NCBI RefSeq assembly: GCF_001577365.1
Contig: NZ_CP014513.1
Coordinates: forward strand, 3,906,001 to 3,970,000
Direction of reading: 5' to 3'
From: Frondihabitans sp. PAMC 28766
Lineage (GTDB): Bacteria > Actinomycetota > Actinomycetes > Actinomycetales > Microbacteriaceae
Length of the DNA stretch: 64,000 bases
Made by a program: the position numbers and the translations under genes. The notes below the pieces were generated by a model. It was not told the DNA's origin and did no database searches. It saw only the letters and a list, made by a program, of their open reading frames with translations. Positions 15,715 through 25,362 of this stretch are shown here, one piece after another. Position 1 is the stretch's first letter, and every line of letters begins with the position of its first letter.

Positions 15715-17301
15715 CTACGAGCGGGCGGGCTCGGGGGCCGGCAGGGGCACGGGGGCGCCCTGCGGCAGCACGCGCATCAACGGCAGGCGCACGGTGAAGA
15801 CGGCGCCGGGGTCTCCGGCACTCGCCGTGACGGTGCCGCCGTGCGAGTGCACCACCGCCTGCACGATCGCCAGGCCCAGTCCGGTCGACCCGGCCTTGCG
15901 CGAGCGAGAGCTGTCGCCGCGCGCGAACCGTTCGAACAGCACGGGCATGACGGCAGGATCGATGCCGGGCCCGTTGTCGGCGATCGTCACGACCGCCTGC
16001 CCCGCCTCGTCGTCCCGCTCGAGCGTGACCCAGACCTCGGTGCCCTCCGGGGTGTGCGTGCGGGCGTTGCCGAGCAGGTTGGCGACGACCTGGTGCAGGC
16101 GCATGGGGTCACCCTGCAGCTGGATCGGCTCTTCCGGCACGGTCACCTCGTAGCGGTGGCCGGTGTCAGCGACGTGAGTGTCGTGCACGGCGTCGAGCAC
16201 GATGCGCGTCATGTCGACCTCTTTCAGCACGAGGTCGGTGCCCTCGTCGAGGCGGGCGAGCAAGAGGAGCTCTTCGACGAGCGAGGTCATGCGCACGGAT
16301 TCGGACTCGATCCTGCCCATCGCGTAGACGACGTCTTCGGGCAGATCCTTGCCCATGCGGCGGGTGAGCTCGGCGTAGCCGCGCACCGAGGCGAGCGGCG
16401 TGCGCAGCTCGTGCGAGGCGTCGGCGACGAACTGCCGCACCTTGTTCTCGGAGAGCTGGCGGGCCGTGAGCGCATGCGAGACGTGACCGAGCATGCGGTT
16501 CATGGCGGCGCCGACCCGGCCGACTTCGGTGCGGACGTCGGTGTCCTCTTCGGGCACGCGGGCGTCGAGGGCGACCTCACCGCGGTCGAGGGGCATCTCG
16601 GCGACGCGCGCCGCGGTCTCGGCCATGCGCTGCAGCGGGCCGAGGGCGTACTTGACCGTCAGCATCGCGAAGAAAATGGAGACGGCGATGCCGACCGCGG
16701 CGATGATCGCGATGCTGGCGATCAGCTTTGACACGGGTCCTGTGACGCTGTCTCGAGGAAGAGCGACGGTCACGCGAGCAGCCGTGACGCTGCCATCGCT
16801 CATTCGAACGCCGACCGGTACCGACCGGACGAGATAGCTGCCGAAGTTGGCGGTGAGATTGACCTTCCGGCTGGCAGCACTGACCGGCACGACAGCGAGC
16901 TGTTTTTCGACGCTCGACGCCACAGTCCCGAGGTGACCGGAGTCAAGCACCGTGGCGGCACCGAGCACGTCGCTCGAACTCGAGGACGACGTGCCGGAGA
17001 AATAGGCCGTGATGGTTCCCGGCGCTTGACTGGGGCCTGTCGGGGTTGCGCCGGTACCCGCGCCGCCGCCGAAGCCCTCGCGGCCGTCTTGACCGGACGC
17101 ACGGGCCACGGCGGATGTGAGCTGGTTCTCCAGCTGCTGCTCGAGGACTTTCTGCAGCACGATCACGCTGATCGCGCCGATGAGGATGGCCAAGAGGGCC
17201 GAGATGGCGACGATGCTCAGCACGAGCCGCCGCCGCAGCGTCATCGGGCCCCGGAAGCGCGTCGCCCACCGCCTGGCGGAGGCTGCCGGGCTGGTGCTCA
17301 C
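15715..17301 (-). CDS. Two-component sensor histidine kinase (HAMP type)
   Basis: A 528-residue kinase. TM1 is near residues 22-48; a Ser/Gly/Thr-rich extracellular region follows; TM2 is near 190-212; then HAMP, the H-box FVADASHELRTPLASVRGY near residue 290, the N-box NLLGNARTHTPEG and the G-box GSTGLGLAIV. The GTG start overlaps the response regulator stop by 4 nt (GTGA), giving coupled translation. The ligand is unknown. A Pro/Ala tail ends the protein. Confidence 0.9.
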   Translation of the reverse strand: MSTSPAASARRWATRFRGPMTLRRRLVLSIVAISALLAILIGAISVIVLQKVLEQQLENQLTSAVARASGQDGREGFGGGAGTGATPTGPSQAPGTITAYFSGTSSSSSSDVLGAATVLDSGHLGTVASSVEKQLAVVPVSAASRKVNLTANFGSYLVRSVPVGVRMSDGSVTAARVTVALPRDSVTGPVSKLIASIAIIAAVGIAVSIFFAMLTVKYALGPLQRMAETAARVAEMPLDRGEVALDARVPEEDTDVRTEVGRVGAAMNRMLGHVSHALTARQLSENKVRQFVADASHELRTPLASVRGYAELTRRMGKDLPEDVVYAMGRIESESVRMTSLVEELLLLARLDEGTDLVLKEVDMTRIVLDAVHDTHVADTGHRYEVTVPEEPIQLQGDPMRLHQVVANLLGNARTHTPEGTEVWVTLERDDEAGQAVVTIADNGPGIDPAVMPVLFERFARGDSSRSRKAGSTGLGLAIVQAVVHSHGGTVTASAGDPGAVFTVRLPLMRVLPQGAPVPLPAPEPARS

Positions 17302-18050
17302 GACGCGATGGGCTTGATCACGTATCCGACGCCGCGGACGGTGTGGATCATGGGCTCTTCGCCGGCGTCGATCTTCTTGCGGAGGTACGAGATGTAGATC
17401 TCGACGACGCTCGACTTGCCGCCGAAGTCGTAACTCCAGACGCGGTCGAGGATCTGCGCCTTCGAGAGGACGCGGCGGGGGTTCCGCATGAGGAAGCGCA
17501 GCAGCTCGAACTCGGTGGCGGTCAGCTCGATCTCGCGGCCCGCGCGCGACACCTCGTAGCTCTCTTCGTCGAGAACGAGGTCGCCCACGACGATGCGCGA
17601 GTCTCCGTGCTCGGAGACCATGGCGGCCGAGCGGCGGATGAGGCCGCGGAGGCGTGCGACGACCTCTTCGAGGCTGAAGGGCTTGGTGACGTAGTCGTCG
17701 CCGCCCGCGGTGAGGCCCGTCACGCGATCCTCGACGGCGTCTTTCGCGGTGAGGAAGAGGATCGGGGTGTCGTCGCCGCCGCTGCGGAGGCGACCGAGCA
17801 CCTGCAGCCCGTCGATGTCGGGCAGCATCACGTCGAGCACGATGGCGTCGGGCTTGAAGTCGCGGGCGAGCGACAGGGCAGTCTGGCCGTCGGGAGCCGC
17901 CTTGACCTCCCACCCCTCGTAGCGGAGCGCCATCGAGAGCAGGTCGGTGAGGCTGTTCTCGTCGTCGACGACGAGGACGCGGAGAGGCGAGCCGTCGGCG
18001 CGAGTGAGACGCGGGGCGGCGGGTGCGGTGATGGGGGCTGAAGTGGTCAC
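17298..18050 (-). CDS. OmpR/PhoB-family response regulator
   Basis: A 250-residue protein with an N-terminal Ala/Pro leader, a receiver domain (VVDDENSL acidic pocket, phospho-acceptor Asp near residue 69 in IVLDVMLPDIDG, the switch Thr in FLTAKD, and Lys in VTKPFS) and a C-terminal winged helix (TATEFELLRFLMRN, VLSKAQILDRVW). It is the first gene of the kinase operon and is divergent from the FtsX-like ABC transporter, a likely target. Candidate binding repeats lie in the 176-bp gap. Confidence 0.92.
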   Translation of the reverse strand: MTTSAPITAPAAPRLTRADGSPLRVLVVDDENSLTDLLSMALRYEGWEVKAAPDGQTALSLARDFKPDAIVLDVMLPDIDGLQVLGRLRSGGDDTPILFLTAKDAVEDRVTGLTAGGDDYVTKPFSLEEVVARLRGLIRRSAAMVSEHGDSRIVVGDLVLDEESYEVSRAGREIELTATEFELLRFLMRNPRRVLSKAQILDRVWSYDFGGKSSVVEIYISYLRKKIDAGEEPMIHTVRGVGYVIKPIAS

Positions 18051-18071
18051 CTTTCCAAGTATCTGCTGAAT

Positions 18072-18125
18072 CCTATGAGCCCACTGTGACGACCTGATGA
18101 GCCTGCCCAGGCTTTACCTCATAGG
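18072..18125. promoter_or_regulatory. Inverted repeat in the divergent promoter region, possible regulator site
   Basis: CCTATGAG at 18072-18079 and its complement CTCATAGG at 18118-18125 flank 38 bp just upstream of a consensus-like promoter. The position suits the adjacent OmpR-type regulator, although such regulators often use direct repeats. Confidence 0.35.
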
Positions 18126-18128
18126 CGA

Positions 18129-18157
18129 TTGACAAGTTCGCGATAGTTCCGTGATAG
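18129..18157 (+). promoter_or_regulatory. Promoter of the FtsX/MacB-like ABC transporter operon
   Basis: A perfect TTGACA -35 hexamer is followed after 17 bp by TGATAG. The translation start of the permease gene is about 70 nt downstream. Confidence 0.6.
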
Positions 18158-18226
18158 CGGCCCTCCCTACCTTTCGAGCACAGCACGCACCACGCGCGCC
18201 CGACGCGCGACATCACGAGGAGACCC

Positions 18227-19822
18227 ATGTTCTGGACCTACCTGTTCCGGGAGCTCAGCAACCGGCGCAAGCAGACCGCCATCATCGCGACGGGCCTGGC
18301 CCTGGCCATCGCACTCGTCATCATCGTCAACTCCGTCGCCGGCGGCGTGAAGGCCGCGCAGTCGACCGTGCTGCAGTCGGTCTACGGCGTGGGCACCGAC
18401 GTGACCATCAGCGAGACGGCGACACCGTCGGCGACCGGAGGACGACCGTCCTTCTCGTTCGGCTCGGGCGGTGGCACCTCCAGCGGCAGCGCCGGCACCG
18501 GCACCTCCACGAACCTCGACCAGAGCCGCGTCTCGGTGGCTCGGGGCACGACGACCTTCGCCTCCACCGACCTCGCCACGGTCACGAAGACCGCGGGCGT
18601 CAAGGCGGCGGCGGCCACGTTGTCGCTGCAGGAGACCGACTTCTCGGGCACGCTCAAGCAGCGGGCCGCGACGGGCACAGGATCGGGAACGGGCACAGGA
18701 TCGGGAACAGGCACCTTCCAGCGCGGCTCGGGCACCGCTGCCGGCGGGGGCGCGGGCGGCGTGACGGGCGGCGGCTTCGGCGGAGGCGACTTCAGCTTCA
18801 ACTCGACCACCATCGAGGGCGTCGATGTGACGGCCGACGCGGTCGGCCCGATCTCGAGCGTCTCGCTGACCAGCGGCCGCACCTTCAAAGCGTCCGATGC
18901 CGGCAAGGACGTCGTCGTGCTCGACAAGTCGTACGCCAAGACGAACAGCCTGACGGTCGGCAAGACCACGAAGATCGGCAGCTCCACCTTCACGATCATC
19001 GGCCTCGTCGGATCGACCGATTCGTCGTCGACCACGGCCTCGAACGTCTACATGCCGCTCGACACCGCCCAGAAGGTCTCGAGCCTCACCGGCAAGATCT
19101 CCAACATCTACGTGACCGCCGACTCGTCGAACAACGTGTCGTCACTCAAGACCAGCCTCGAGAAGGCGCTGCCCAAGGCGACCGTCTCGACCGAGGCCGA
19201 CCTCGCGTCCAGCGTCTCCGGCTCGCTCTCGACGGCGTCGAGTCTGGTGTCGAGCCTCGGCACCTGGCTGTCGATCCTGGTGCTCGCCGCGGCCTTCCTC
19301 ATCGCGATCCTGTTCACCGTCTCGGGTGTCACGCGTCGCACCCGCGAGTTCGGCACTCTGAAGGCGATCGGCTGGTCGAACGGTCGCATCGTGCGTCAAG
19401 TCGCGGGCGAGTCGTTCGTGCAGGGCCTCATCGGTGCTGTGGCCGGCGTGGCCATCGGCCTGATCGGCGTGCTGGTGATCAACATCATCGGGCCGACGCT
19501 GTCGGGTGGCGCGACGACGACGACCGCGTTCGGCCGAGGAGCCGGTGCCGCAGGCGGGGCAGCCGGCGGCGGCTTCGGCGGTGCTGCCGCCGGTGGCACG
19601 GGTGGCACGACGGGCGGCGAGGGCGTCGCAGGCGGTGCCGCGCGGTTCGGCCAGGCCGCGGCCAAGGCCACCACCGCCGTCACCCTCCATGCCCCCATCG
19701 CGATCGAGATCATCGTGATCGCCGTGGTGCTGGCCATCGTCGGCGGCCTGCTCGCCGGGGCCATCGGCGGCTGGCGCGCGTCGCGCCTGCGCCCCGCCGA
19801 GGCGCTCCGCAGCGTCGCCTGA
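18227..19822 (+). CDS. FtsX/MacB-type ABC transporter permease
   Basis: A 531-residue permease with one N-terminal helix (TAIIATGLALAIALVIIV), a long extracellular MacB-like domain of about 290 residues rich in Gly, Ser and Thr, and three C-terminal helices. The FtsX hallmark SGVTRRTREFGTLKAIGWS follows the second helix, and the end LRPAEALRSVA is typical. Two Gly/Thr/Ser-rich blocks are low complexity (a GTGSG-type repeat near residue 150 and a Gly/Ala block near 440). MacB-type pumps are mechanotransmitters for peptides or lipoproteins. The ATP-binding partner follows 32 bp downstream. Confidence 0.88.
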   Translation: MFWTYLFRELSNRRKQTAIIATGLALAIALVIIVNSVAGGVKAAQSTVLQSVYGVGTDVTISETATPSATGGRPSFSFGSGGGTSSGSAGTGTSTNLDQSRVSVARGTTTFASTDLATVTKTAGVKAAAATLSLQETDFSGTLKQRAATGTGSGTGTGSGTGTFQRGSGTAAGGGAGGVTGGGFGGGDFSFNSTTIEGVDVTADAVGPISSVSLTSGRTFKASDAGKDVVVLDKSYAKTNSLTVGKTTKIGSSTFTIIGLVGSTDSSSTTASNVYMPLDTAQKVSSLTGKISNIYVTADSSNNVSSLKTSLEKALPKATVSTEADLASSVSGSLSTASSLVSSLGTWLSILVLAAAFLIAILFTVSGVTRRTREFGTLKAIGWSNGRIVRQVAGESFVQGLIGAVAGVAIGLIGVLVINIIGPTLSGGATTTTAFGRGAGAAGGAAGGGFGGAAAGGTGGTTGGEGVAGGAARFGQAAAKATTAVTLHAPIAIEIIVIAVVLAIVGGLLAGAIGGWRASRLRPAEALRSVA

Positions 19823-19854
19823 CCCCGCTTTCGAGAGACCGACAAAGGACACCC

Positions 19855-20523
19855 ATGTACACCCTCACCGACGTCACCAAGACGTACGTCCAGAAGAAGC
19901 GAACCGTCACCGCGCTCAGCAAGGTGAGCCTCGAGATCCCGACTGGCCAGATGGTCGCGATCCAGGGCCCGACCGGCGGCGGCAAGTCGACGCTGCTGCA
20001 GATGCTCGGCGCGCTCGACAAGCCCAGCTCAGGCAGCGTCGTGCTCGGTGACAAGCGGGTCTCGGAGCTTCCCGACTCGAAGCTCGCCGACATCCGCGCC
20101 ACCGAGATCGGCTTCGTGTTTCAGAGCTTCAACCTGATCCCGACGTTGACGGCGGCCGAGAACGTCGAGACGGCGTTCGCCCACTCGTCGCACCCGCGCG
20201 ACGAGCAGCGCCAGCGCTCGCTCGCGGCCCTCGAGTCGGTCGGGCTCGCCGATCGCGGCGACCACCTGCCGGCCGAGCTCTCGGGCGGTCAGCAGCAGCG
20301 CGTCGCAATCGCGCGCGCTCTGGTCAAAGAGCCGCAGGTGCTACTGGCCGACGAGCCGACCGGGGCGCTCGACGAGCAGACCCGCGACGAGATCATGGAC
20401 CTGCTCGAGGCGCAGTGGCGCGACCGCGGCCTCACCTTCGTCGTCGTCACGCACGACTCGTCGGTGGCGCGCCGAGCCGAGCGGCGCCTCCGCCTCAAGG
20501 GCGGCAAGGTCACCGAGGGCTGA
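19855..20523 (+). CDS. ABC transporter ATP-binding protein (LolD/MacB type)
   Basis: A 222-residue ATPase. Walker A GPTGGGKST, Q-loop FVFQSFNLIPTLTA, signature LSGGQQQRVAIARAL, Walker B VLLADEPTGALDE and the H-loop VVTHD are all present. AAAGGA precedes the ATG. It powers the permease encoded just upstream; both are likely controlled by the divergent two-component system. It ends 20 bp from the convergent PD40 gene. Confidence 0.92.
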   Translation: MYTLTDVTKTYVQKKRTVTALSKVSLEIPTGQMVAIQGPTGGGKSTLLQMLGALDKPSSGSVVLGDKRVSELPDSKLADIRATEIGFVFQSFNLIPTLTAAENVETAFAHSSHPRDEQRQRSLAALESVGLADRGDHLPAELSGGQQQRVAIARALVKEPQVLLADEPTGALDEQTRDEIMDLLEAQWRDRGLTFVVVTHDSSVARRAERRLRLKGGKVTEG

Positions 20524-20542
20524 GCCGCCGCCCTTCGAGCCT

Positions 20543-21468
20543 TCAGCCCTGGGGGTAGTCGACGCACGCGAACCGGGTGCTGTCGGGCGACCAGCCGTTC
20601 ACGTTGATCGTGCCCTGGCCGCCGAAGAGCATGAGCAGCTCGCGCGACGTCGACGCGTCGGGGCACCGTCGGTCAGTTTCAGGATCCTGAGCACGACGTC
20701 ACGGTTCTCGGGGTGGCCTTCGGTGCCCGCCTCGAAGGCGAGCGAGAGCAGCATCGTGTCGTCGGGCGAGGGGTGCGGAAACCAGTCGACGGTGTCGGTC
20801 GCCGTGACCTGCGAGAGCTCCGAGCCGTCGACCCGCATCCGCGCGAGCTGCGAGTGGCCGGGGGCCGTCGTGAAGCGCTCGGTGGTGAACCAGATCCACT
20901 CGCCGCCGGGCGAGAACTCGGCCCCGTCGTCCGCGTGCTCGTCGTCGGTGAGGAAGGTCGTCGTGCCGTCGGCGACCGAGACGAGGGCGACGTTCGTCTG
21001 CCACGACTCGGGCCCTGCGACCGCGTCGGGCCGAGCGCCGACGATCACCGAGAGGGTCGAGCCGTCGGGCGAGACACCGTGCAGGTAGTTCTTATAGCCG
21101 CGGCCCTCCGGGTGATCCTGCGTCACGCGTCGGCCTTCGCCGCCGTCGAACGGCACCTCGTAGAGGTGGCCGTCACGGGCGCTGACGAAGACGACGCTGC
21201 CGTCAGGAGCGATGACGTGGTCGTTGTTGATCTCGGCGACTCCGCGCATCTCGACCGGGGTGAGCACCCTGGATCCTGCGCTCACCCCCTCGACCGGCAG
21301 CCGCCACAGCCCACCGTCGCCGTTGACGACGAGCCAGCGGCCGTCGGGGCTCCAGTTCGGAGCCTCGACGAGCGTGGTGGCGTTCTCGAACACGACCTCG
21401 CTGCGCCCTGACGCAGGGTCGACGAGCAGGATGCGACAGGTCTGGCCGGGCAGGAGGGTGCGGGCCAT
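20543..21468 (-). CDS. PD40/TolB-like beta-propeller protein (apparent frameshift)
   Basis: About 308 residues after correction. WD40-like beta-propeller (PD40) units repeat through the protein, such as [45 protein letters not shown] and [15 protein letters not shown]. The frame breaks near 20660 after LKLTDGAP in a G run; the other frame continues [20 protein letters not shown] to VDYPQG. Adding one base restores a single gene. There is no signal peptide, so it is cytosolic. It overlaps the lacI-type gene by 1 nt (TGATG) at the end of the carbohydrate operon. The function may be glycan-related; that is inferred from context only. Confidence 0.78.
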
Positions 21469-22525
21469 CAGGCGCCTCTCGTCACGCGTGGCGCCCCGGT
21501 ACTGCCCCGCACGATGAGGCTGGTGGCGAGCTCCAGACGCGTGGACTTCAGCTGGGGCTCATCGCGGAGGCGCAGCACGAGCCGCGTCGCCTCTTCGGCC
21601 ATCTCGGTGAGTGGCTGCCGCACCGTGGTGAGCGGCGGCCCGGCCCAGCGGGTCACCTGCAGGTCGTCGTAGCCGACCACCGACACGTCGTCGGGGATGC
21701 TCACGTCGATCGACCGGGCGGCCTCGTAGACGCCCATGGCCTGCATGTCGCTCGCGGCGAAGATCGCGGTCGGCCTGTCGGCGCGGCCGAGCAGCGCCAG
21801 CGACTGCCGGTATCCGGTCGCCACGTCGAACTCGCCGTAGGGCGCCACGAAGCCGGGGTGTTCGGGACGCCCGCGCCGGCGAGAGCCGCGCGATAGCCCG
21901 AGAGGCGAGCGGTGGCCGCCATGAAGAACTCCGGCCCCGGCAGGAAGGCGATCTCGCGATGGCCGAGCTCGATCAGGTGGCGGGTGGCCATGAACCCGCC
22001 CATCCAGTTGGCCGAGCCGATCGAGGGCACGTCCGAGGCCGGGTCGCCCTCGGGGTCGACCATCACGAACGGGATGCCGTGGCTCCGCAGCTGGTGCTGG
22101 TTGACCTCGGGGATGTCGGAGATCACCAGGATCACGCCGGCCGGCTGCCGCTGCAGCACCCCTTCGATCCAGCTGTCGGCGGGCCGCGTGCGATCCTTCA
22201 TGCCCGTGACGACGAGACTCAGGCCGCTCTCCCGCGCGATGCGTTCGACGCCGATGACCACCTCGACCATCCACGGGCTGTCGAGCGCGTGGCAGACCAG
22301 CTCGAGCAGCGGCGCCGAGGGCGTGGTCGAGTTGCGCCGGTTGTACTGGCGGTCCCGCAGGATCCCCGACACCTTCTGCCTCGTGTCGAGCGAGACTCCG
22401 CTGCGGCCGTTGAGCACTTTCGAGACGGTCGAGATCGAGACCCCGGCGGTCTCGGCGACTTCGGAGAGTGTCGCGCGGGCGGCGCTCTCGGCGTCCTCCT
22501 GCGCGGTGGTGTGCACGGTGGTCAT
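21468..22525 (-). CDS. LacI-family transcriptional regulator (apparent frameshift)
   Basis: About 352 residues after correction. The N-terminal helix-turn-helix reads TLSEVAETAGVSISTVSKVL, followed by a periplasmic-binding-protein-like ligand domain (GVILVISDIPEVN, FLPGPEFFMAATARLSGYRA; then in the shifted frame GFVAPYGEFDV, AIFAASDMQAMGVYEAAR, VSVVGYDDLQVTRWAGPPLT). The break is near 21864 in a G run; one extra base joins both halves. The ATG was chosen because AGGGGGAGGG lies upstream. It sits inside the transport operon and probably represses it, with a sugar as inducer. Confidence 0.88.
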
Positions 22526-22568
22526 CGTACTTGCCCTCCCCCTCATGTGTCGTCGAACGCCCGCGGCG

Positions 22569-23666
22569 CTACCAGGAGTCCGGCGTCGCCTCGAACGGGA
22601 CGGGCTCCGGGCGGTCGACGGTCGACTCGAGGTCGACGATGCGCTTCTCGGCGCTCGAGCGCAGGATCGCGTCCATCGCCTCGAGCACGTGGTAGGCGAG
22701 CTGCCCGGAGGCCCGGTGCGGGCGGTCGGTCTCGATCGCCCGGGCCATGTCGGCCAGGCCGTAGCCGCGGCCTGCATCCTCGTAGCCAGCGGACACCGGC
22801 ACCTCGTGGAACTCGGGCTCGTCGATGGTGGAGACCTCGACCGCGTCAGAGAACCGGTTGGGGTCGGGCACCGCGAGGGTGCCTTTCGTGCCGTAGACCT
22901 CGAACAGCGGCGACCTCGTCGCCCACACCTCGAAGCTGACGGTGAGGGTCGTCGTCACACCGGAGGCGTGCTCGATGAGGGCGGAGACATGCGTGTCGAT
23001 GTCGACGGGGATCGGCGTGCCCTCGAGCGGCCCGGTCCACACGTGGCGTTCACGAGTCGACCGGGTGGCGAGCCCGGAGACTCTCGTGATCGGGCCGAAG
23101 AGCGTGACGAGGCTCGTCAGGTAGTAGGGCGCCATGTCGAACAGGGGGCCGCCGCCGGGCTGGTAGTAGAAGAGCGGCGACGGGTGCCAGCGCTCGTGGC
23201 CAGGGGCCGACCAGTGCACCTGCGCCGCGACCGGGTCGCCGATGAGACCCGCGTCGAGCACCTGGCGCGCTGTCTGAATTCCGGTGCCCAGCACCGTGTC
23301 GGGGGCGCTGCCGACCCGCAGGCCCTTCTCGGCCGCGAGGTCGAGCATGGGGAGTGCCTCTTCGGGGTCCAACCCGAGCGGCTTCTCGGCGAAGACGTGC
23401 TTGCCGGCGGCGAGGGCCTTCATGCCGACCTCGACGTGCGCCGCCGGGATCGTGAGGTTGATCACCGAGTCGATCGAGTCGTCGGCGAGCAGCTCGTCGA
23501 CGGTGAGGGCGCGCACATCCTGCTCGTCGGCGACCTGCTTCGTGCGAGCGGCGTCGATGTCGGCCACGGCGACGAGCTTCAGCCCGGGCAGCTGCGGCAG
23601 GCTCGCGAAGTACTGCTCGGAGATCTTGCCGACCCCGATGATGCCGACGGTCAGCGGGCTGCCCAC
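22569..23666 (-). CDS. Gfo/Idh/MocA-family oxidoreductase
   Basis: A 365-residue NAD(P)-dependent dehydrogenase. An N-terminal Rossmann fold (VGIIGVGKISEQYF) and the EKPLG motif near residue 95 are characteristic, followed by an alpha/beta domain for sugar or polyol substrates. The GTG start with upstream AAAGGGG overlaps the ThuA-like gene by 16 nt. Family members oxidise sugars or inositols at one hydroxyl. In this operon it would act on the imported carbohydrate, probably together with the ThuA-like protein. Confidence 0.88.
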   Translation of the reverse strand: MGSPLTVGIIGVGKISEQYFASLPQLPGLKLVAVADIDAARTKQVADEQDVRALTVDELLADDSIDSVINLTIPAAHVEVGMKALAAGKHVFAEKPLGLDPEEALPMLDLAAEKGLRVGSAPDTVLGTGIQTARQVLDAGLIGDPVAAQVHWSAPGHERWHPSPLFYYQPGGGPLFDMAPYYLTSLVTLFGPITRVSGLATRSTRERHVWTGPLEGTPIPVDIDTHVSALIEHASGVTTTLTVSFEVWATRSPLFEVYGTKGTLAVPDPNRFSDAVEVSTIDEPEFHEVPVSAGYEDAGRGYGLADMARAIETDRPHRASGQLAYHVLEAMDAILRSSAEKRIVDLESTVDRPEPVPFEATPDSW

Positions 23667-24364
23667 AGGAGACCCCTTTCGATGATGGTGCGGACGTCGT
23701 CGTTCTCGAGGATGTCGACGTGGTGGCCGGGGGTCGTGACGAAGATGCGGCCCTCGCCCCACTGGCGGGTCCAGATCGCAGGGCTCGTCACCTCGCGGTG
23801 GAAGGGATCCCAGGGGCGCACCTTCTGGGTCGTGGTCGCGAGCACATCGTTGTAATCGTCGTGAAGCACCCAGTACTGCTCGCTGACGAGGTCGAAGTCC
23901 GTCAGCCCCTGCGTGATCGGGTGATCGGCGGCCGCGGCCGTCAGATTCACCGTGTAGGGCACGTAGTTGTCCGACTGCTCGCCGATGCGCTGGTCGGGCG
24001 CATTGCCCGGGTGCGTGGCGAACTGGCCGCCCACCATGTGCAGGTAGTCGGAGTTGTTGCGGAAGGAGTCGGCGATGCCGCCGTGCCAGCCGCCGAACCC
24101 GGTGCCCTTGATCACGGCATCCTGCAGACCCGCGAACTCCTCCTTCTCGATCGTCGACATCGTGACCGACTGCACGATCAGGTCGACGCCGTCGAGGTAG
24201 TCCGTGTCGGCGTAGACGGCGGTGGAGTCTTCGACTCGCACCTCGCCGAAATTCGCTTCGAGGAAGGGGACGAAGAGGTTCGTGGCCTCGACGGGCTGGT
24301 GGCCGTCCCACCCGCCCCTCACCACGAGGGCGCGACGGTGAAGGAATTCGTTGGTGTCTGTCAT
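23651..24364 (-). CDS. ThuA-like glutamine-amidotransferase-fold protein
   Basis: A 237-residue protein of the ThuA (trehalose utilisation) family. The class I glutamine amidotransferase-like fold shows ALVVRGGWDGHQ at the start and the family hallmark GFGGWHGGIADSFRNN near residue 95, then a late GEGRIFVTTPGHH segment. ThuA proteins in rhizobia work with the Gfo/Idh partner ThuB in 3-keto-disaccharide metabolism. The following gene here is a Gfo/Idh enzyme, matching that pairing. The ATG at MTDTNEF was chosen; a TTG eight codons earlier is possible. Confidence 0.85.
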   Translation of the reverse strand: MTDTNEFLHRRALVVRGGWDGHQPVEATNLFVPFLEANFGEVRVEDSTAVYADTDYLDGVDLIVQSVTMSTIEKEEFAGLQDAVIKGTGFGGWHGGIADSFRNNSDYLHMVGGQFATHPGNAPDQRIGEQSDNYVPYTVNLTAAAADHPITQGLTDFDLVSEQYWVLHDDYNDVLATTTQKVRPWDPFHREVTSPAIWTRQWGEGRIFVTTPGHHVDILENDDVRTIIERGLLWAAR

Positions 24365-24402
24365 GCGTTGGAGCCCAGTTCTCTGCAAGAGGTGTCACGG
24401 GG

Positions 24403-24433
24403 CGGCCGTCGACCGGATGCCGGTCGACGGCCG
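24403..24433. terminator. Strong intercistronic hairpin
   Basis: Perfect 14-bp arms (CGGCCGTCGACCGG and its complement) with a 3-nt loop lie in the 104-bp gap between the second permease and the ThuA-like gene. No T tract follows on the minus strand, so it may stabilise upstream mRNA or lower downstream expression instead of fully terminating. Confidence 0.5.
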
Positions 24434-24468
24434 CACGTCAAATAAAGCCTTGTTCTGTGTGGTGCCGT

Positions 24469-25362
24469 CTACCGGCCCGCGAGCGAGCCGCCGATCCCGC
24501 CGACCGAGAAGTACCGGTTCAAGAACGAGAACAGGATGATCGGGGGCAGCATCATCACGACGGCGACCGCCATGACGAGACCCCAGTTCGTCGCGTTCTG
24601 CTGGAAGAACGTCTCGAGGCCCACGGGGAGGGTGTAGTTCGGGTCGGAGCGGAGGAAGACGAGCGCGATCAGGTAGTCGTTCCAGGCGAGCAGGAACGAG
24701 AAGATCGCGGTCGACAGGATGCCCGGCAGCGAGTTGCGCAGCACGATGCGGGTGAACGAGCCGAACAGCGAGGCGCCATCCATCCACGCCGCCTCTTCGA
24801 GCGCGATCGGGATCGAGTCGTAGTACGCCGCCATCATCCAGATCGCGACCGACATCGTCGACCCGACGTAGATGATCGTGACGCCGACGAGGTTGTCGAC
24901 CAGGCCGAACTTCGAGAACAGGATGAACAGCGGGATGACCGCCGAGACCACGGGCAGAGACTGCACGACGAACAGCACCAGCGAGTAACCCGACACCAGC
25001 CGGTTCCGGGCCCGCGAGAGCACGTACCCGGCCGGGGCCGCGACGGCGACCGCGATCACCACGGTGACGACGGTGACGGTGAGGCTGTTCTTCAGCCAGG
25101 TCAGCACGGCCGTCTGCGAGAAGATGTCGGCGTAGTTCTGCACCGTGAACCCGGTCGCAGTCGACCCGAGCCCGGGTTGGAACGACAGGCCCACCACGGC
25201 GATGATCGGTACGAGCACGACGGCCGTGATGATGACGATGAGGGCGAACCGCCACCAGCCGCCTCGCTTGGCCTGATCGGACTGGGAGCGGCGGCGGGGC
25301 ACCGTGACGCTGCCTTTCGCCTGGTCTTTGACGCGAGCGCGCCGGACGCTGAGGGTGCTCAT
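24469..25362 (-). CDS. Carbohydrate ABC transporter permease (MalG type)
   Basis: A 297-residue inner-membrane protein with a basic N-terminus and six membrane helices. The binding-protein-dependent EAA loop reads EEAAWMDGASLFGSFTRIVLR near residue 195. MalG-type members couple to the ATPase MsmX/UgpC, which is not encoded here; actinobacteria often use a shared ATPase elsewhere. The start overlaps the MalF-type gene by 4 nt (ATGA). Confidence 0.92.
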   Translation of the reverse strand: MSTLSVRRARVKDQAKGSVTVPRRRSQSDQAKRGGWWRFALIVIITAVVLVPIIAVVGLSFQPGLGSTATGFTVQNYADIFSQTAVLTWLKNSLTVTVVTVVIAVAVAAPAGYVLSRARNRLVSGYSLVLFVVQSLPVVSAVIPLFILFSKFGLVDNLVGVTIIYVGSTMSVAIWMMAAYYDSIPIALEEAAWMDGASLFGSFTRIVLRNSLPGILSTAIFSFLLAWNDYLIALVFLRSDPNYTLPVGLETFFQQNATNWGLVMAVAVVMMLPPIILFSFLNRYFSVGGIGGSLAGR

